This document shows, piece after piece, positions 15,616 to 24,998 of a stretch of DNA of 64,000 nt. Source of the DNA: Pseudoalteromonas neustonica (GTDB taxonomy: Bacteria > Pseudomonadota > Gammaproteobacteria > Enterobacterales > Alteromonadaceae); NCBI RefSeq assembly GCF_001653135.1, contig NZ_BDDS01000007.1:178152-242151 (forward strand). The letters are read 5' to 3'. Both the position numbers and the translations under genes were made by a program. Position 1 is the first letter of the stretch; every line of letters begins with the position of its first letter. The notes beneath the pieces were generated by a model. The model had not been told where the DNA came from. It ran no database searches and saw nothing but the letters and a program-made list of their open reading frames with translations.

Positions 15616-18324
15616 TTACTTTAATTTACCGCAACACTGTTTAAATTTTTGACCTGATTTACAAGGGCATGGTTCGTTACGGCCAACTTTTGGCTCCGCA
15701 CGAGCTGCGACTACGGCACCTTGTGGTGTTTCGCCGCCAACGTGCTCAACTTCTTCGTGTTGATATTCGCGAGGTGCGCTTTCGCTTTTGCGATGTTGCT
15801 CTTCGATTTTTTCAACGTCTTCTTCAGCGCGCACTTGTACTTTACTTAAAATACTTACTACGTCGATTTTAAGGTTTTCAAGCATCTCTGAGAACAATTC
15901 AAACGATTCACGCTTGTATTCTTGCTTAGGGTTCTTTTGTGCATAACCGCGTAAGTGAATACCTTGGCGTAAATGGTCCATTGCAGCAAGGTGATCTTTC
16001 CAATGTTGATCAAGGCTTTGCAGCATAATTGCTTTTTCAAACTGGCGAAGTACTGGTTCGCCAACTTGCTCTTCTTTTTGCTTGTATGCGGTATTGATCT
16101 CTTCTTCGATTCGTTCACGCAGCTTTTCTTCGTAAAGCTTGTTGTCGTCTGCTAGCCATTGTGTGATTGGCAGCTCGATCAAGAAATCTTGTTTTAAGCG
16201 TTCTTCTAGGCCTGGGATATCCCACATTTCAGCAAGGCTTTGCGGTGCAATATATTGGTCAATTGTGTTACCAAGTACATCGCCACGAATAACCGTGATG
16301 GTTTCTGAAATATCGCCTTCAACAAGTAGCTCATTACGTTGTGCGTATACAACACGACGTTGGTCGTTTGCTACGTCATCGTATTCTAGTAATTGTTTAC
16401 GAACGTCAAAGTTACGTGCTTCTACTTTGCGTTGTGCGTTTTCAATTGCGCGGTTAACCCATGGGTGCTCGATGGCTTCGCCGCGTTGCATGCCGAGTTT
16501 ACGCATCATGTTAGTCATGCGTTCACCAGCAAATATACGCATTAATGCGTCATCCATTGATAAGTAAAAACGGCTTGACCCAGCATCACCCTGACGACCA
16601 GAACGACCACGAAGCTGATTATCAATACGGCGAGATTCATGACGCTCGGTACCAATAATATGTAAACCGCCAGCTGTAATTACTGCATCGTGACGTATTT
16701 GCCATGCCGCTTTGATTTCAGCTATTTTTTCATCACTTGGGTTATCAAGTTTTTCAAGTTCGCTATTCCAGTTACCACCTAACACAATATCGGTACCACG
16801 ACCGGCCATGTTAGTTGCAATGGTTACTGTGCCAGGTAAACCTGCATCAGCAACGATGTCGGCTTCTTGCGCATGGAACTTAGCATTAAGTACGTTGTGC
16901 TTAATTTTTTCTTTACGTAAAAATTGCGATAAGTACTCTGAGCTTTCAATTGAAATAGTACCCACCAATACTGGTTGGCCGCGCTCTTGGCAATCTTTAA
17001 TATCGACTAAAATTGCTTCGTATTTTTCTTCTTGCGTTAAGTAAACTAGGTCAGCACGGTCATCGCGGATCATTGGCTTATTAGTTGGCATAACAACAGT
17101 ATCAAGGCCGTAGATTGACTGGAACTCAAATGCTTCAGTGTCGGCAGTACCTGTCATACCTGCAAGGGTTTCGTAAATACGAAAGTAGTTTTGGAATGTG
17201 ATTGATGCCAACGTTTGGTTTTCGTTTTGAATTTTTACACCTTCTTTAGCTTCAACAGCTTGGTGTAAACCTTCAGACCAACGACGCCCTTCCATTGAAC
17301 GGCCTGTATGCTCATCTATAATGATAACTTCGTTTTCTTTTACAACGTAATCAACATCTTTTTGATAGAGCTTGTGAGCGCGTAATGCAGCATAAACATG
17401 GCTTAGTAAAGTGATACTACCTGCAGAGTAAAGCGAATCGCCTTCTGCTATTAAACCGCGCTCGGTTAGTAATTCTTCAACTTTAATTTGGCCGCGTTCA
17501 GTTAAATGAACTTGCTTAGATTTTTCATCGATTGTGAAATCGCCATCGCCTTCAATACCTTCTTCGTCTTCTTTTTCTTGTAGTTCAAGAGTAGGAACGA
17601 TGGTATTGATTTCAGTGTAAAGCTCAGAGCTATCCTCAGCTGGGCCTGAAATGATAAGCGGAGTACGCGCTTCATCAATTAAGATTGAGTCAACTTCATC
17701 CACTACTGCGTAGTAAAGTGGACGTTGTACGCGTTCGTTAATGCTAAACGCCATATTGTCACGTAGGTAATCAAAACCAAACTCGTTATTTGTACCGTAA
17801 GTAATATCGGCAGCGTAGGCTTCTTTTTTCTGCTGCGGCATCATACCTGGTACGTTGCAGCCAACTGTTAAGCCTAAAAATTCAAATAGTGGACGGTTTG
17901 TTTCAGCATCACGTTTTGCTAAGTAGTCGTTTACGGTAATAACGTGGACGCCTTTACCCGTTAAGCCACGTAAGTAAGCCGGTAAACTTGCAGTAAGTGT
18001 TTTACCCTCACCGGTGCGCATTTCTGCAATACGCCCTTGGTTTAGTACCATACCGCCAAGAAGCTGTACGTCAAAGTGACGCATGCTATTAACACGCTTT
18101 GATGCTTCACGTACCACAGCAAAGGCTTCTGGCAGAATGTCATCAAGGCTTTGTCCGTTATCGTAACGTTCTCTAAACTCTGCTGTTTTGGCTTTTAAAT
18201 CTTCGTCTGAAAGCGCTTCTAGTTGCGTTTCAAGTGCGTTGATCAGCGCGACCGTCTTTCTTAAATTTTTAATAGTGCGGTCATTGCGACTACCAAAAAT
18301 CTTGGTAAATAAATTAGATATCAT
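15616..18324 (-). CDS. secA: Preprotein translocase ATPase SecA
   Basis: A 902-residue protein of full length. Walker [17 protein letters not shown] (about residue 102), the [20 protein letters not shown] motor motif, [12 protein letters not shown] and [20 protein letters not shown] are diagnostic. The C-terminal zinc domain is intact: [15 protein letters not shown], which binds SecB. It drives Sec-dependent export at the inner membrane. No SecM-like arrest gene lies upstream; instead a 363-base leader and intergenic region separates it from the DciA-like gene. Confidence 0.98.
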   Translation of the reverse strand: MISNLFTKIFGSRNDRTIKNLRKTVALINALETQLEALSDEDLKAKTAEFRERYDNGQSLDDILPEAFAVVREASKRVNSMRHFDVQLLGGMVLNQGRIAEMRTGEGKTLTASLPAYLRGLTGKGVHVITVNDYLAKRDAETNRPLFEFLGLTVGCNVPGMMPQQKKEAYAADITYGTNNEFGFDYLRDNMAFSINERVQRPLYYAVVDEVDSILIDEARTPLIISGPAEDSSELYTEINTIVPTLELQEKEDEEGIEGDGDFTIDEKSKQVHLTERGQIKVEELLTERGLIAEGDSLYSAGSITLLSHVYAALRAHKLYQKDVDYVVKENEVIIIDEHTGRSMEGRRWSEGLHQAVEAKEGVKIQNENQTLASITFQNYFRIYETLAGMTGTADTEAFEFQSIYGLDTVVMPTNKPMIRDDRADLVYLTQEEKYEAILVDIKDCQERGQPVLVGTISIESSEYLSQFLRKEKIKHNVLNAKFHAQEADIVADAGLPGTVTIATNMAGRGTDIVLGGNWNSELEKLDNPSDEKIAEIKAAWQIRHDAVITAGGLHIIGTERHESRRIDNQLRGRSGRQGDAGSSRFYLSMDDALMRIFAGERMTNMMRKLGMQRGEAIEHPWVNRAIENAQRKVEARNFDVRKQLLEYDDVANDQRRVVYAQRNELLVEGDISETITVIRGDVLGNTIDQYIAPQSLAEMWDIPGLEERLKQDFLIELPITQWLADDNKLYEEKLRERIEEEINTAYKQKEEQVGEPVLRQFEKAIMLQSLDQHWKDHLAAMDHLRQGIHLRGYAQKNPKQEYKRESFELFSEMLENLKIDVVSILSKVQVRAEEDVEKIEEQHRKSESAPREYQHEEVEHVGGETPQGAVVAARAEPKVGRNEPCPCKSGQKFKQCCGKLK

Positions 18325-18687
18325 GATAAAACCGTTACAATATATTCTTTGTTAGCCGATTATCAGCTAACCCATTTTGATATGCCCAAGCGTTTTGGGG
18401 TCATTACTAATTAATATACTGCTCATAAAAAGAACATATTAATTAGCAATTTTAATAAACGCTGCAAAATGCATCATTTATTACGTGCGTTACTATACCA
18501 GACTCTGCGAAACAACGAACCACCTGTTCATCAAGATGCCCATTTTTAACTGAAAAATTTCGTAAATACCGTAAAGATAACTTTAATCTTGCTCATTTAT
18601 TACATTAACGATGAATATATGGAGGTGGATAAAATAAAATCAAGGGTGAAAACAAAGCAATCGGCTGGCTTATTATCAATGAGGTAC
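18325..18687 (-). promoter_or_regulatory. secA upstream region: probable promoter and leader hairpin
   Basis: On the minus strand an extended -10-like element TCTGGTATAGT lies at about 18490-18501. A hairpin GTTAGC...GCTAAC (18353-18372) sits about 30 bases before the secA ATG, next to its weak ribosome site. The two longest small ORFs in the leader are only about 16 codons and show no SecM or VemP arrest motif. Function of the hairpin is unknown. Confidence 0.4.
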
Positions 18688-19170
18688 TTACTTTTTCCCG
18701 TGCCGTGCGAGTCGCTCTAGTTTTGCTTTAAGCGAAGGGGGGGCGTTTGAGGCAATTGCGGTGAGGTAATCTGCTGTTTGTTCGCTCATGGGGGGGTGTT
18801 TAGCTGCGGGTGCGTTGTTATTCATTTTTGTAGTGGTGTTTGGGCTCAAGCGCTGCGTAGTTTGTGGATTTGCAGTAATTTTTATTTGCCCAAGCTCAGC
18901 CATACCAGCAGCTCGAAAATGTGAAAGCATATCCATTTTTAAATAATTTAAACGCAGTGCGATAGGCGCTGATACCGCTTCGATCATAAGTGTGCCATCG
19001 CGATAGTTACTTACGCGACATTTACCGCCTAAATTAGCGCCTAAAAAATCACTCAGTAAAGTTTGCTGCTTATCGAGAGCTTGGCTTTTGCCTGCATATG
19101 ACGCCAATCTGCCGCTGAGGCCCGCCATAATATCGTTTAATGGCTTTGGTGCGAACCTGTCTTTAGCCAT
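18688..19170 (-). CDS. DUF721 protein, DciA-like
   Basis: A 160-residue protein starting at MAKDRFAPKPLNDIMAGLSG; an upstream in-frame ATG at 19245 would add 25 hydrophobic residues unrelated to the family. The core TLLSDFLGANLGGKCRVSNY followed by DGTLMIEAVSAPIALRLNYL is the DUF721 fold. DciA proteins help load the replicative helicase DnaB; gammaproteobacterial DUF721 proteins next to secA are usually taken as its relatives. The C-terminal half is low-complexity and basic. Role is by family only. Confidence 0.75.
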   Translation of the reverse strand: MAKDRFAPKPLNDIMAGLSGRLASYAGKSQALDKQQTLLSDFLGANLGGKCRVSNYRDGTLMIEAVSAPIALRLNYLKMDMLSHFRAAGMAELGQIKITANPQTTQRLSPNTTTKMNNNAPAAKHPPMSEQTADYLTAIASNAPPSLKAKLERLARHGKK

Positions 19171-19261
19171 GAAAACACCAGTATTTAGAACGAAGAAATT
19201 TATTTTAAATGATTGCAAATACAAAGCAATGATTAATGCTGGCATTTCAAATTAAGTAACC

Positions 19262-20769
19262 CCATCGGCGCTAAAGCGCGCTCCTACGTGCGGGTATATC
19301 GTAGGAACAGGCTTTAGCCGTGATAATAGCTGTGTTTGGCTGTGATGACTCGGTTTGGCTGTTAATATTTTGTTTGAATAGCGTGAAACCCATCGGCGCT
19401 AAAGCGCGCTCCTACGTGCAGGTATATCGTAGGAACAGGCTTTAGCCGTGATGATAGCTGTGTTTGGCTGTTAATATTTTGTTTGAATAGCGTGAAACCC
19501 ATCGGCGCTAAAGCGCGCTCCTACGTGCAGGTATATCGTAGGAACAGGCTTTAGCCGTGATTGCATACTCTATTTTGATTTAATCTTATATGGTGTGATT
19601 CCCCCACCGGCGCTAAAGCGCGCTCCTACGTGCGGGTATATCGTAGGAACAGGCTTTAGCCGTGATGATGGTTATTTTTGGCTGTTAATATTCTGCTTGA
19701 CCGTTAATATTCTGCTTGACCGTTAATATTCTGCTTGAACATCGCATGAAATCCATCGGCGCTAAAGCGCTCTCCTACGTGCAGGTATATCGTAGGAACA
19801 GGCTTCAGCCGTGATGATGGTTATTTTTGGCTGTGATGATTCTGTTTGGCCGTTAATATTCTGCTTGAACATCGTGCGAAACCCATCGGCGCTAAAGCGC
19901 TCTCCTACGTGCGGGTATATCGTAGGAACAGGCTTTAGCCGTGAAAATAGTTATGTTTGACTGTGATGATTCTGTTTGACCGTTAATATTCTGCTTGAAC
20001 ATCGTGCGAAACCCATCGGCGCTAAAGCGCTCTCCTACGTGTAGATATATCGTAGGAACAGGCTTTAGCCGTGATATTAGTTATGTTTGGCTGTGATGAT
20101 TCGGTTTGGCCGTTAATATTTTGTTTGAATAGCGTGAAACCCATCGGCGCTAAAGCGCGCTCCTACGTGTAGATATATCGTAGGAACAGGCTTTAGCCGT
20201 GAAAATAGTTATGTTTGACTGTGATGATTCTGTTTGACCGTTAGTATTCTGCTGAACATCGCATGAAACCTATCGGCGCTAAAGCGCTCTCCTACGTGTA
20301 GATATATCGTAGGAACAGGCTTTAGCCGTGATAATGGTTATGTTTGGCTGTGATGATTCTGTTTGGCCGTTAATATTCTGCTGAACATCGCATGAAACCT
20401 ATCGGCGCTAAAGCGCTCTCCTACGTGCGGGTATATTGTTGAAACAGGCTTTAGCTGTGATAATGGTTATGTTTGGCTGTGATGGATTCGGTTTGAATAT
20501 TGTGCGAAACCCTATCGGCGCTAAAGCCGCTCTCCTACGTGCAAATATATTGTTGAAACAGGCTTTAGCCGTGATGATGATTATGTTTGGCTGTTAAGGT
20601 TCTGTTTGAATATCTGTGCGAAATCTATCGGCGCTAAAGCGCTCTCCTACGTGCAGGTATATCGTAGGAACAGGCTTTAGCCGTGATGATGATTATGTTT
20701 GGCTGTTAAGGTTCTGTTTGAATACCTGTGCGAAACCTATCGGCGCTAAAGCGCTCTCCTACGTGCGGG
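19262..20769. repeat. REP-A array, 13 copies (plus-oriented)
   Basis: Cores (CGGCGCTAAAG) start at 19266, 19394, 19503, 19608, 19757, 19887, 20017, 20145, 20274, 20403, 20516, 20629 and 20741; steps cluster at 128-130 and 112-113 bases. Each unit has arm CGGCGCTAAAGCGCKCTCCT ACG, a variable 11-base loop, and arm CGTAGGAACAGGCTTTAGCC G. The spacers are themselves related modules (GGCTGTGATGATTCTGTTT, CGTTAATATTCTGCTTGAAC). A spacer block is triplicated at 19680-19745. The array separates the divergently transcribed dciA-like and beta-CASP genes; 20770-20847 is the leader of the latter. Confidence 0.95.
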
Positions 20770-20847
20770 CATTATGTTTATCTCTTTTATTTTGTGCTGA
20801 TATATTTTAATCTCGCTGTACATTGTTTAAACATATAAGGATATATT

Positions 20848-22218
20848 ATGAATATTACACACCATGGAGCGGTGAATGGGGTGACAGGCTCTTGTCATCA
20901 ACTCGACTATACAAGTACTGAATCGGTGCTGATTGATTGTGGTATTTTTCAAGGTGAAGACGCGGGGCCAGATTTAGCAATCGATTTTGATATTTCTACC
21001 GTTACGGCATTAATCGTGACTCATTGCCATATTGATCATGTTGGCCGTATTCCTTATTTGTTTGCTGCTGGTTTTAGTGGACCCATTTTTACCTCAAAGG
21101 CATCAGCAAGCTTGTTGCCCTTGGTGATTGAAGATGCACTTAAAGTGGGTGTAACGCGAGATCAAAAAATCATAGATGCCTGCTTAAGTTTACTTGAAAA
21201 ACGTATTGTCGCTGTTGAATTTAATCGGTGGTTTGAGTTACCTGGCAGTAATGAGTTACCCCTTACAAAGGCTCGGTTTCAGCGTGCTGGGCATATTCTT
21301 GGTTCAGCTTATGTTGAAGTCGATGTAGGGGTAAAACCTAATCTTCAGCGTGTGGTGTTTTCTGGTGATTTAGGCGCGCCTTATACGCCGCTGTTACCAA
21401 GCCCCAAAGCGCCTTATAAGGCTGATGTGCTCGTGATTGAATCAACCTACGGCGATAAAAACCATCAAGGGCGAAAAGAGCGAACATCAACGCTTAAAAA
21501 AGTGATTGAAAAAGCGGTTGCAGACAGCGGCGTTGTATTAGTGCCTGCTTTTAGCATTGGGCGTACGCAGGAGTTACTCTACGAGTTAGAGCAAATTATT
21601 CACAACGCCCGTAAAAACCCATCTTGGCAAAGTATTAATGTGATTGTTGATTCACCTATGGCGGCTAATTTTACGAGTAAATATCGAGAGTTTAAAAGTC
21701 TATGGGATGATGAGGCTAAAAAGCGTTTAGCGAACGGCCGTCACCCGTTAGATTTTCGACAATTACATACTGTTGATAGCCATAAAGAGCATCTTGCAGT
21801 GATTGAGTATTTAAGTAAGCGAGATGAAGCTGCAATTGTTATTGCCGCGAGTGGCATGTGCACAGGTGGCCGAATTGTGAATTACCTGAGCCGATTTTTG
21901 TCAGATAAAACAACGGATATAATTTTTGTTGGTTACCAAGGCCGTGGAACGCTTGGCCGAGACATTCAAACATATGGCCCACGTGGCGGTTATGTGCATA
22001 TTAACGACAGTAAAGTGACTATACGCGCTAAAATTCACACAATTAGTGGTTACAGCGCTCACGCAGATCAAAAAGGCTTAGTTAAGTTTGTAACAGGAAT
22101 GCGCAAAAAGCCTGCTTTGATTAAAATTGTGCACGGCGATGAGCAAGCAAAGCAAGCATTAGCGCAAAAGTACAAGGCTATTTTAGGTAATGCGACAAGC
22201 GTTGAAATTGCAAAATAG
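20848..22218 (+). CDS. MBL-fold beta-CASP ribonuclease-like protein
   Basis: A 456-residue protein with the complete MBL/beta-CASP/RMMBL layout. Metal motif THCHIDH (His59, His61, Asp63, His64), AGHILGSAYVEVD, SGDLG, ESTYGDKNHQ, beta-CASP motif PAFSIGRTQELLYEL, ASGMCTGGRIVNYL and the C-terminal ISGYSAHAD are all visible. Relatives process or degrade RNA (YSH1/CPSF73-like bacterial enzymes). RBS AAGGA lies 8 bases before the ATG. No operon partner is clear: the next gene starts 95 bases on and has a different role. Confidence 0.9.
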   Translation: MNITHHGAVNGVTGSCHQLDYTSTESVLIDCGIFQGEDAGPDLAIDFDISTVTALIVTHCHIDHVGRIPYLFAAGFSGPIFTSKASASLLPLVIEDALKVGVTRDQKIIDACLSLLEKRIVAVEFNRWFELPGSNELPLTKARFQRAGHILGSAYVEVDVGVKPNLQRVVFSGDLGAPYTPLLPSPKAPYKADVLVIESTYGDKNHQGRKERTSTLKKVIEKAVADSGVVLVPAFSIGRTQELLYELEQIIHNARKNPSWQSINVIVDSPMAANFTSKYREFKSLWDDEAKKRLANGRHPLDFRQLHTVDSHKEHLAVIEYLSKRDEAAIVIAASGMCTGGRIVNYLSRFLSDKTTDIIFVGYQGRGTLGRDIQTYGPRGGYVHINDSKVTIRAKIHTISGYSAHADQKGLVKFVTGMRKKPALIKIVHGDEQAKQALAQKYKAILGNATSVEIAK

Positions 22219-22313
22219 TTGTTATTTAGATAACTATATTTGGGTATAGAGACAAGTGTTAAAACTGATACACTTAGGTCGTTAAGAATCGAGAATAATA
22301 AAAATGGTTGAAA

Positions 22314-23195
22314 ATGAATATTAAAAAACATGATTTGAGTTTAGTTATATTGGCGGGCGGCTTAGGCAGTCGCTTTGGTGGCAACAAGCAAATTGCTGAA
22401 ATATCAGGATTAGGCTGTACCATCATGGAGTTAAGTATTACAGATGCATATGCTGCAGGTGTGACTCAAGTGGTTATTATAATCAACCAGGCTGTTCGCA
22501 GTGAAATAGAGCAGGTTATTTTACCGCGTCTGCCTTTAGATCTTGACGTGGTGTTGGTTGAACAGCGAATTGATTTAGTACCAGTGCAATTTAAAGCACT
22601 GGTTGATGAACGTGTAAAGCCTTGGGGCACGGGTCATGCTTTATTGTGCGCAAAACAGCATGTACATAATCCTTTTATTGTGATTACCGCTGATGATTAT
22701 TATGGAACTTCGTCATTTAATTTATTGGCTGAACATTTTAAATTACACTCAGATTGGGCGATGGTTGGTTACCCAATTATCAATACTTTATCTGATCAAG
22801 GAGGCGTTAATCGAGGTGTTTGCAAGATCCAAAATAACCAGCTTATAAATGTTATTGAGTTTTTAAACATAAGCATAGAAAACAACTCCCTTATGGGTGA
22901 AAACCCACAGCAACAGCGGGTTCACATTGCTGATGATGCGCTAGGTTCAATGAGTTTTTGGGGGTTAACGCCTTCATTTTTCAATAGATTAGAAACCGGT
23001 TTTGATAACTTCCTGCAAAAATATGACAACGGTGTCAAGATGGAGTATTATTTGCCTGATCAAATTCAACAAACGATCACAAACAATCAACAAAGTGTCA
23101 CCGTTTATACTGCGCAAGAGTCCTGGTATGGAGTGACCTATAAATCTGAATTACAGGATGTTGCGAGTAAATTATATGAATTACGTCATGGATGA
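22314..23195 (+). CDS. Sugar-1-phosphate nucleotidyltransferase-like protein
   Basis: A 293-residue protein from ATG 22314; a TTG six bases earlier is possible. The N-terminal LVILAGGLGSRFGGNKQ (residues 10-26) is the nucleotide-binding loop of NTP transferases, though with GGNK in place of the usual RPLTxxxPK. VKPWGTGHALLCAKQH and the ITADDYYG motif (the DxD-like metal site) follow. It overlaps the sugar-kinase gene by 8 bases, so it probably activates the sugar-1-phosphate that kinase makes, giving a nucleotide sugar. Substrate is inferred from the neighbours. Confidence 0.8.
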   Translation: MNIKKHDLSLVILAGGLGSRFGGNKQIAEISGLGCTIMELSITDAYAAGVTQVVIIINQAVRSEIEQVILPRLPLDLDVVLVEQRIDLVPVQFKALVDERVKPWGTGHALLCAKQHVHNPFIVITADDYYGTSSFNLLAEHFKLHSDWAMVGYPIINTLSDQGGVNRGVCKIQNNQLINVIEFLNISIENNSLMGENPQQQRVHIADDALGSMSFWGLTPSFFNRLETGFDNFLQKYDNGVKMEYYLPDQIQQTITNNQQSVTVYTAQESWYGVTYKSELQDVASKLYELRHG

Positions 23196-24318
23196 AATAG
23201 CACCGATCTTGCCTTTTTCTGGGCACAAAAATAGCGAAGTAAGTATGAAGTCAAATCCCACTGCGGTTTACTTGTCTGAGAATTTTGGTCTAGGCAATGA
23301 ACGTGTCAGCATGAAGCCGATTGGAAGTGGCCATATTAACAGCACTATGCTGTTAAGCGTGCCTAGCAAGTCGTTAGTAGTCCAAAAACTCAATACCGAC
23401 GTTTTTCCTGAACCAGATATGCTGGTTAAAAACGCACGTTTAATTGAATCCCATTTAACGCAAAAGCATCAAGTAGGCGAATATAATTTAGATATTATTC
23501 GTCATGTTGCGACGGTTGGCGATGATTATTTAGTTGAATGTGAACAAGGTTTGTGGCGTGCGCTCGAATTTATTGGCGGCAGTTATAGTGAAGATGTAGT
23601 GGCAAATACTTCACAAGCAGAAACTGCGGCCAATGCATTTGGCCAGTTTGCTGTTGCGTTAGAAGATTTTGATGCGAAGCAGTTACACCATGTTATTCCT
23701 GATTTTCATAATTTAGCAATGCGCGCTGAAAAATTAACAGACGTTATCAAAGCAGATCCTGAAAACCGTTTAGCAAGTTGCCAAGCGGAGGTTGATTTTT
23801 GCTTATCTCAATTTGGTTTAATTGATGAATTAAAAGCATTGAAAGGGGTTGTACCAATTCGCCCTTGTCATAACGATACTAAAATTAACAACATGTTGTT
23901 TTGTAATAAATCACATGGTGCAAAAGCCGTTATTGATTTAGACACCTGCATGCCAGGTTATTGGCTTTATGATTTTGGTGATATGGTGCGAACTTTTTGT
24001 TCTCCAGAACAAGAAGATTCAACAAATTTAGCAAACGTGCGTGTGCGTGAAGACATTTTTGAAGCGGTTGTTAAAGGGTATGTGGAACCTTTAAAAGACC
24101 TAATCACTGAACAAGAAAAGCAAAGTTTTTGGTTAGGCACAAAGGTAATGACGTTTATGATTGGTTTACGTTTTTTAACTGATTACATTGATGGTGATCA
24201 TTATTTCTCGATCAAGCATGCGAATCATAACCTTGAACGTGCGCAAAATCAGTTTGCGTTATATCGTGATATTCTAGCTAAAAAAAGCACGCTTAAAGCT
24301 ATATTAAGTGATGTTTAA
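23188..24318 (+). CDS. APH/choline-kinase-fold sugar kinase, NahK-like (N-acetylhexosamine 1-kinase)
   Basis: From ATG 23188 the protein has 376 residues. Starts at 23158, 23176 and 23245 are also open; the last (MKSNPTAV) aligns best with the beginning of NahK but has a weak ribosome site. MKPIGSGHINSTMLL resembles the glycine loop of N-acetylhexosamine 1-kinases (GDGHINTT). The catalytic loop RPCHNDTKINNM and metal motif VIDLDTCMPGYWLYDFGD are intact. It likely phosphorylates GlcNAc or GalNAc at C1. It is coupled to the nucleotidyltransferase before it and followed by a GH109 enzyme, which fits amino-sugar salvage. Confidence 0.8.
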   Translation: MDEIAPILPFSGHKNSEVSMKSNPTAVYLSENFGLGNERVSMKPIGSGHINSTMLLSVPSKSLVVQKLNTDVFPEPDMLVKNARLIESHLTQKHQVGEYNLDIIRHVATVGDDYLVECEQGLWRALEFIGGSYSEDVVANTSQAETAANAFGQFAVALEDFDAKQLHHVIPDFHNLAMRAEKLTDVIKADPENRLASCQAEVDFCLSQFGLIDELKALKGVVPIRPCHNDTKINNMLFCNKSHGAKAVIDLDTCMPGYWLYDFGDMVRTFCSPEQEDSTNLANVRVREDIFEAVVKGYVEPLKDLITEQEKQSFWLGTKVMTFMIGLRFLTDYIDGDHYFSIKHANHNLERAQNQFALYRDILAKKSTLKAILSDV

Positions 24319-24344
24319 CTAGATTTCATTGAATCACAACAGAT

Positions 24345-24378
24345 AACCCTTAAGAGCCGCATTTGCTCTTAAGGGGTT
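24345..24378 (+). terminator. Strong hairpin after the sugar kinase gene
   Basis: AACCCTTAAGAGC pairs with GCTCTTAAGGGGTT around a 7-base loop. The T tract after it is poor, so termination would be weak or Rho-assisted. It precedes the REP-A array. Confidence 0.55.
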
Positions 24379-24392
24379 GTACTTTGATAAAC

Positions 24393-24905
24393 CCTATCGG
24401 CGCTAAAGCGCTCTCCTACGTGCAAATATATTGTTGAAACAGGCTTTAGCCGTGATAATGGTTATGTTTGGCTGTGATGATTCGGTTTGGCCGTTAATAT
24501 TTTGTTTGAATAGCGTGAAACCCATCGGCGCTAAAGCGCTCTCCTACGTGTAGGTATATCGTAGGAACAGGCTTTAGCCGTGATAATGATTATTTTTGGC
24601 TGTTAAGGTTCTGTTTGGCTGTGATGATTCTGTTTGAATACCTGTGCGAAATCCATCGGCGCTAGAGCGCTCTCCTACGTGTAGGTATATCGTAGGAACA
24701 GGCTTTAGCCGTGATAATGGTTATGTTTGGCTGTTATGGATTCGGTTTGAATACCTGTGCGAAATCTATCGGCGCTAAAGCGCCCCCCTACGTGTAGATA
24801 TATCGTAGGAACAGGCTTCAGCCGTGGTAATGGTTATGTTTGGCTGTTATGAATTCGGTTTGAATACCTGTGCAAAACCCATCGGCGCTAAAGCGCTCTT
24901 CTACA
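24393..24905. repeat. REP-A array, 5 copies (plus-oriented)
   Basis: Cores at 24398, 24526, 24657, 24770 and 24883, steps 128, 131, 113 and 113; the last copy keeps only its first arm. Spacer modules are the same as in the 19.3-20.8 kb array, so both descend from the same amplified block. It lies between the kinase and the GH109 gene; 24906-24998 is the GH109 leader with a TTAACCTGTTTTAGG / TTAAAAACAGGTTAA inverted repeat. Confidence 0.93.
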
Positions 24906-24945
24906 TTAATCTCCTTTTTCTGCTATCTATCCCTATCAGCTTTAC

Positions 24946-24981
24946 CTATTAACCTGTTTTAGGTAAGTTAAAAACAGGTTA
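24946..24981 (+). promoter_or_regulatory. Inverted repeat upstream of the GH109 gene
   Basis: TTAACCTGTTTT and AAAACAGGTTAA form a perfect 12-base inverted repeat around AGGTAAGTT and neighbouring bases, ending about 18 bases before the ATG at 24999. It could be an operator or an RNA hairpin covering the ribosome site region. No regulator gene is adjacent. Confidence 0.45.
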
Positions 24982-24998
24982 ATTCAAGGATAATAATA

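Noticed and set aside
15858..18035. Several 60-140-codon ORFs opposite or within secA, and similar ones opposite other core genes
   Set aside because: Reverse-complement or frame-shifted shadows of highly conserved genes, with no ribosome sites.
18325..18687. SecM or VemP-like arrest peptide upstream of secA
   Set aside because: Only ORFs of about 16 codons, without signal peptide or arrest motif.
19262..20769. CRISPR-like pattern (regular repeats with spacers)
   Set aside because: Repeats are about 58 bases and strongly palindromic, spacers are related to each other rather than unique, and no cas gene is present. The same units occur at other intergenic sites.
20616..20810. 64-codon ORF on the plus strand
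   Set aside because: It lies entirely in REP-A copies; the frame reflects repeat sequence.
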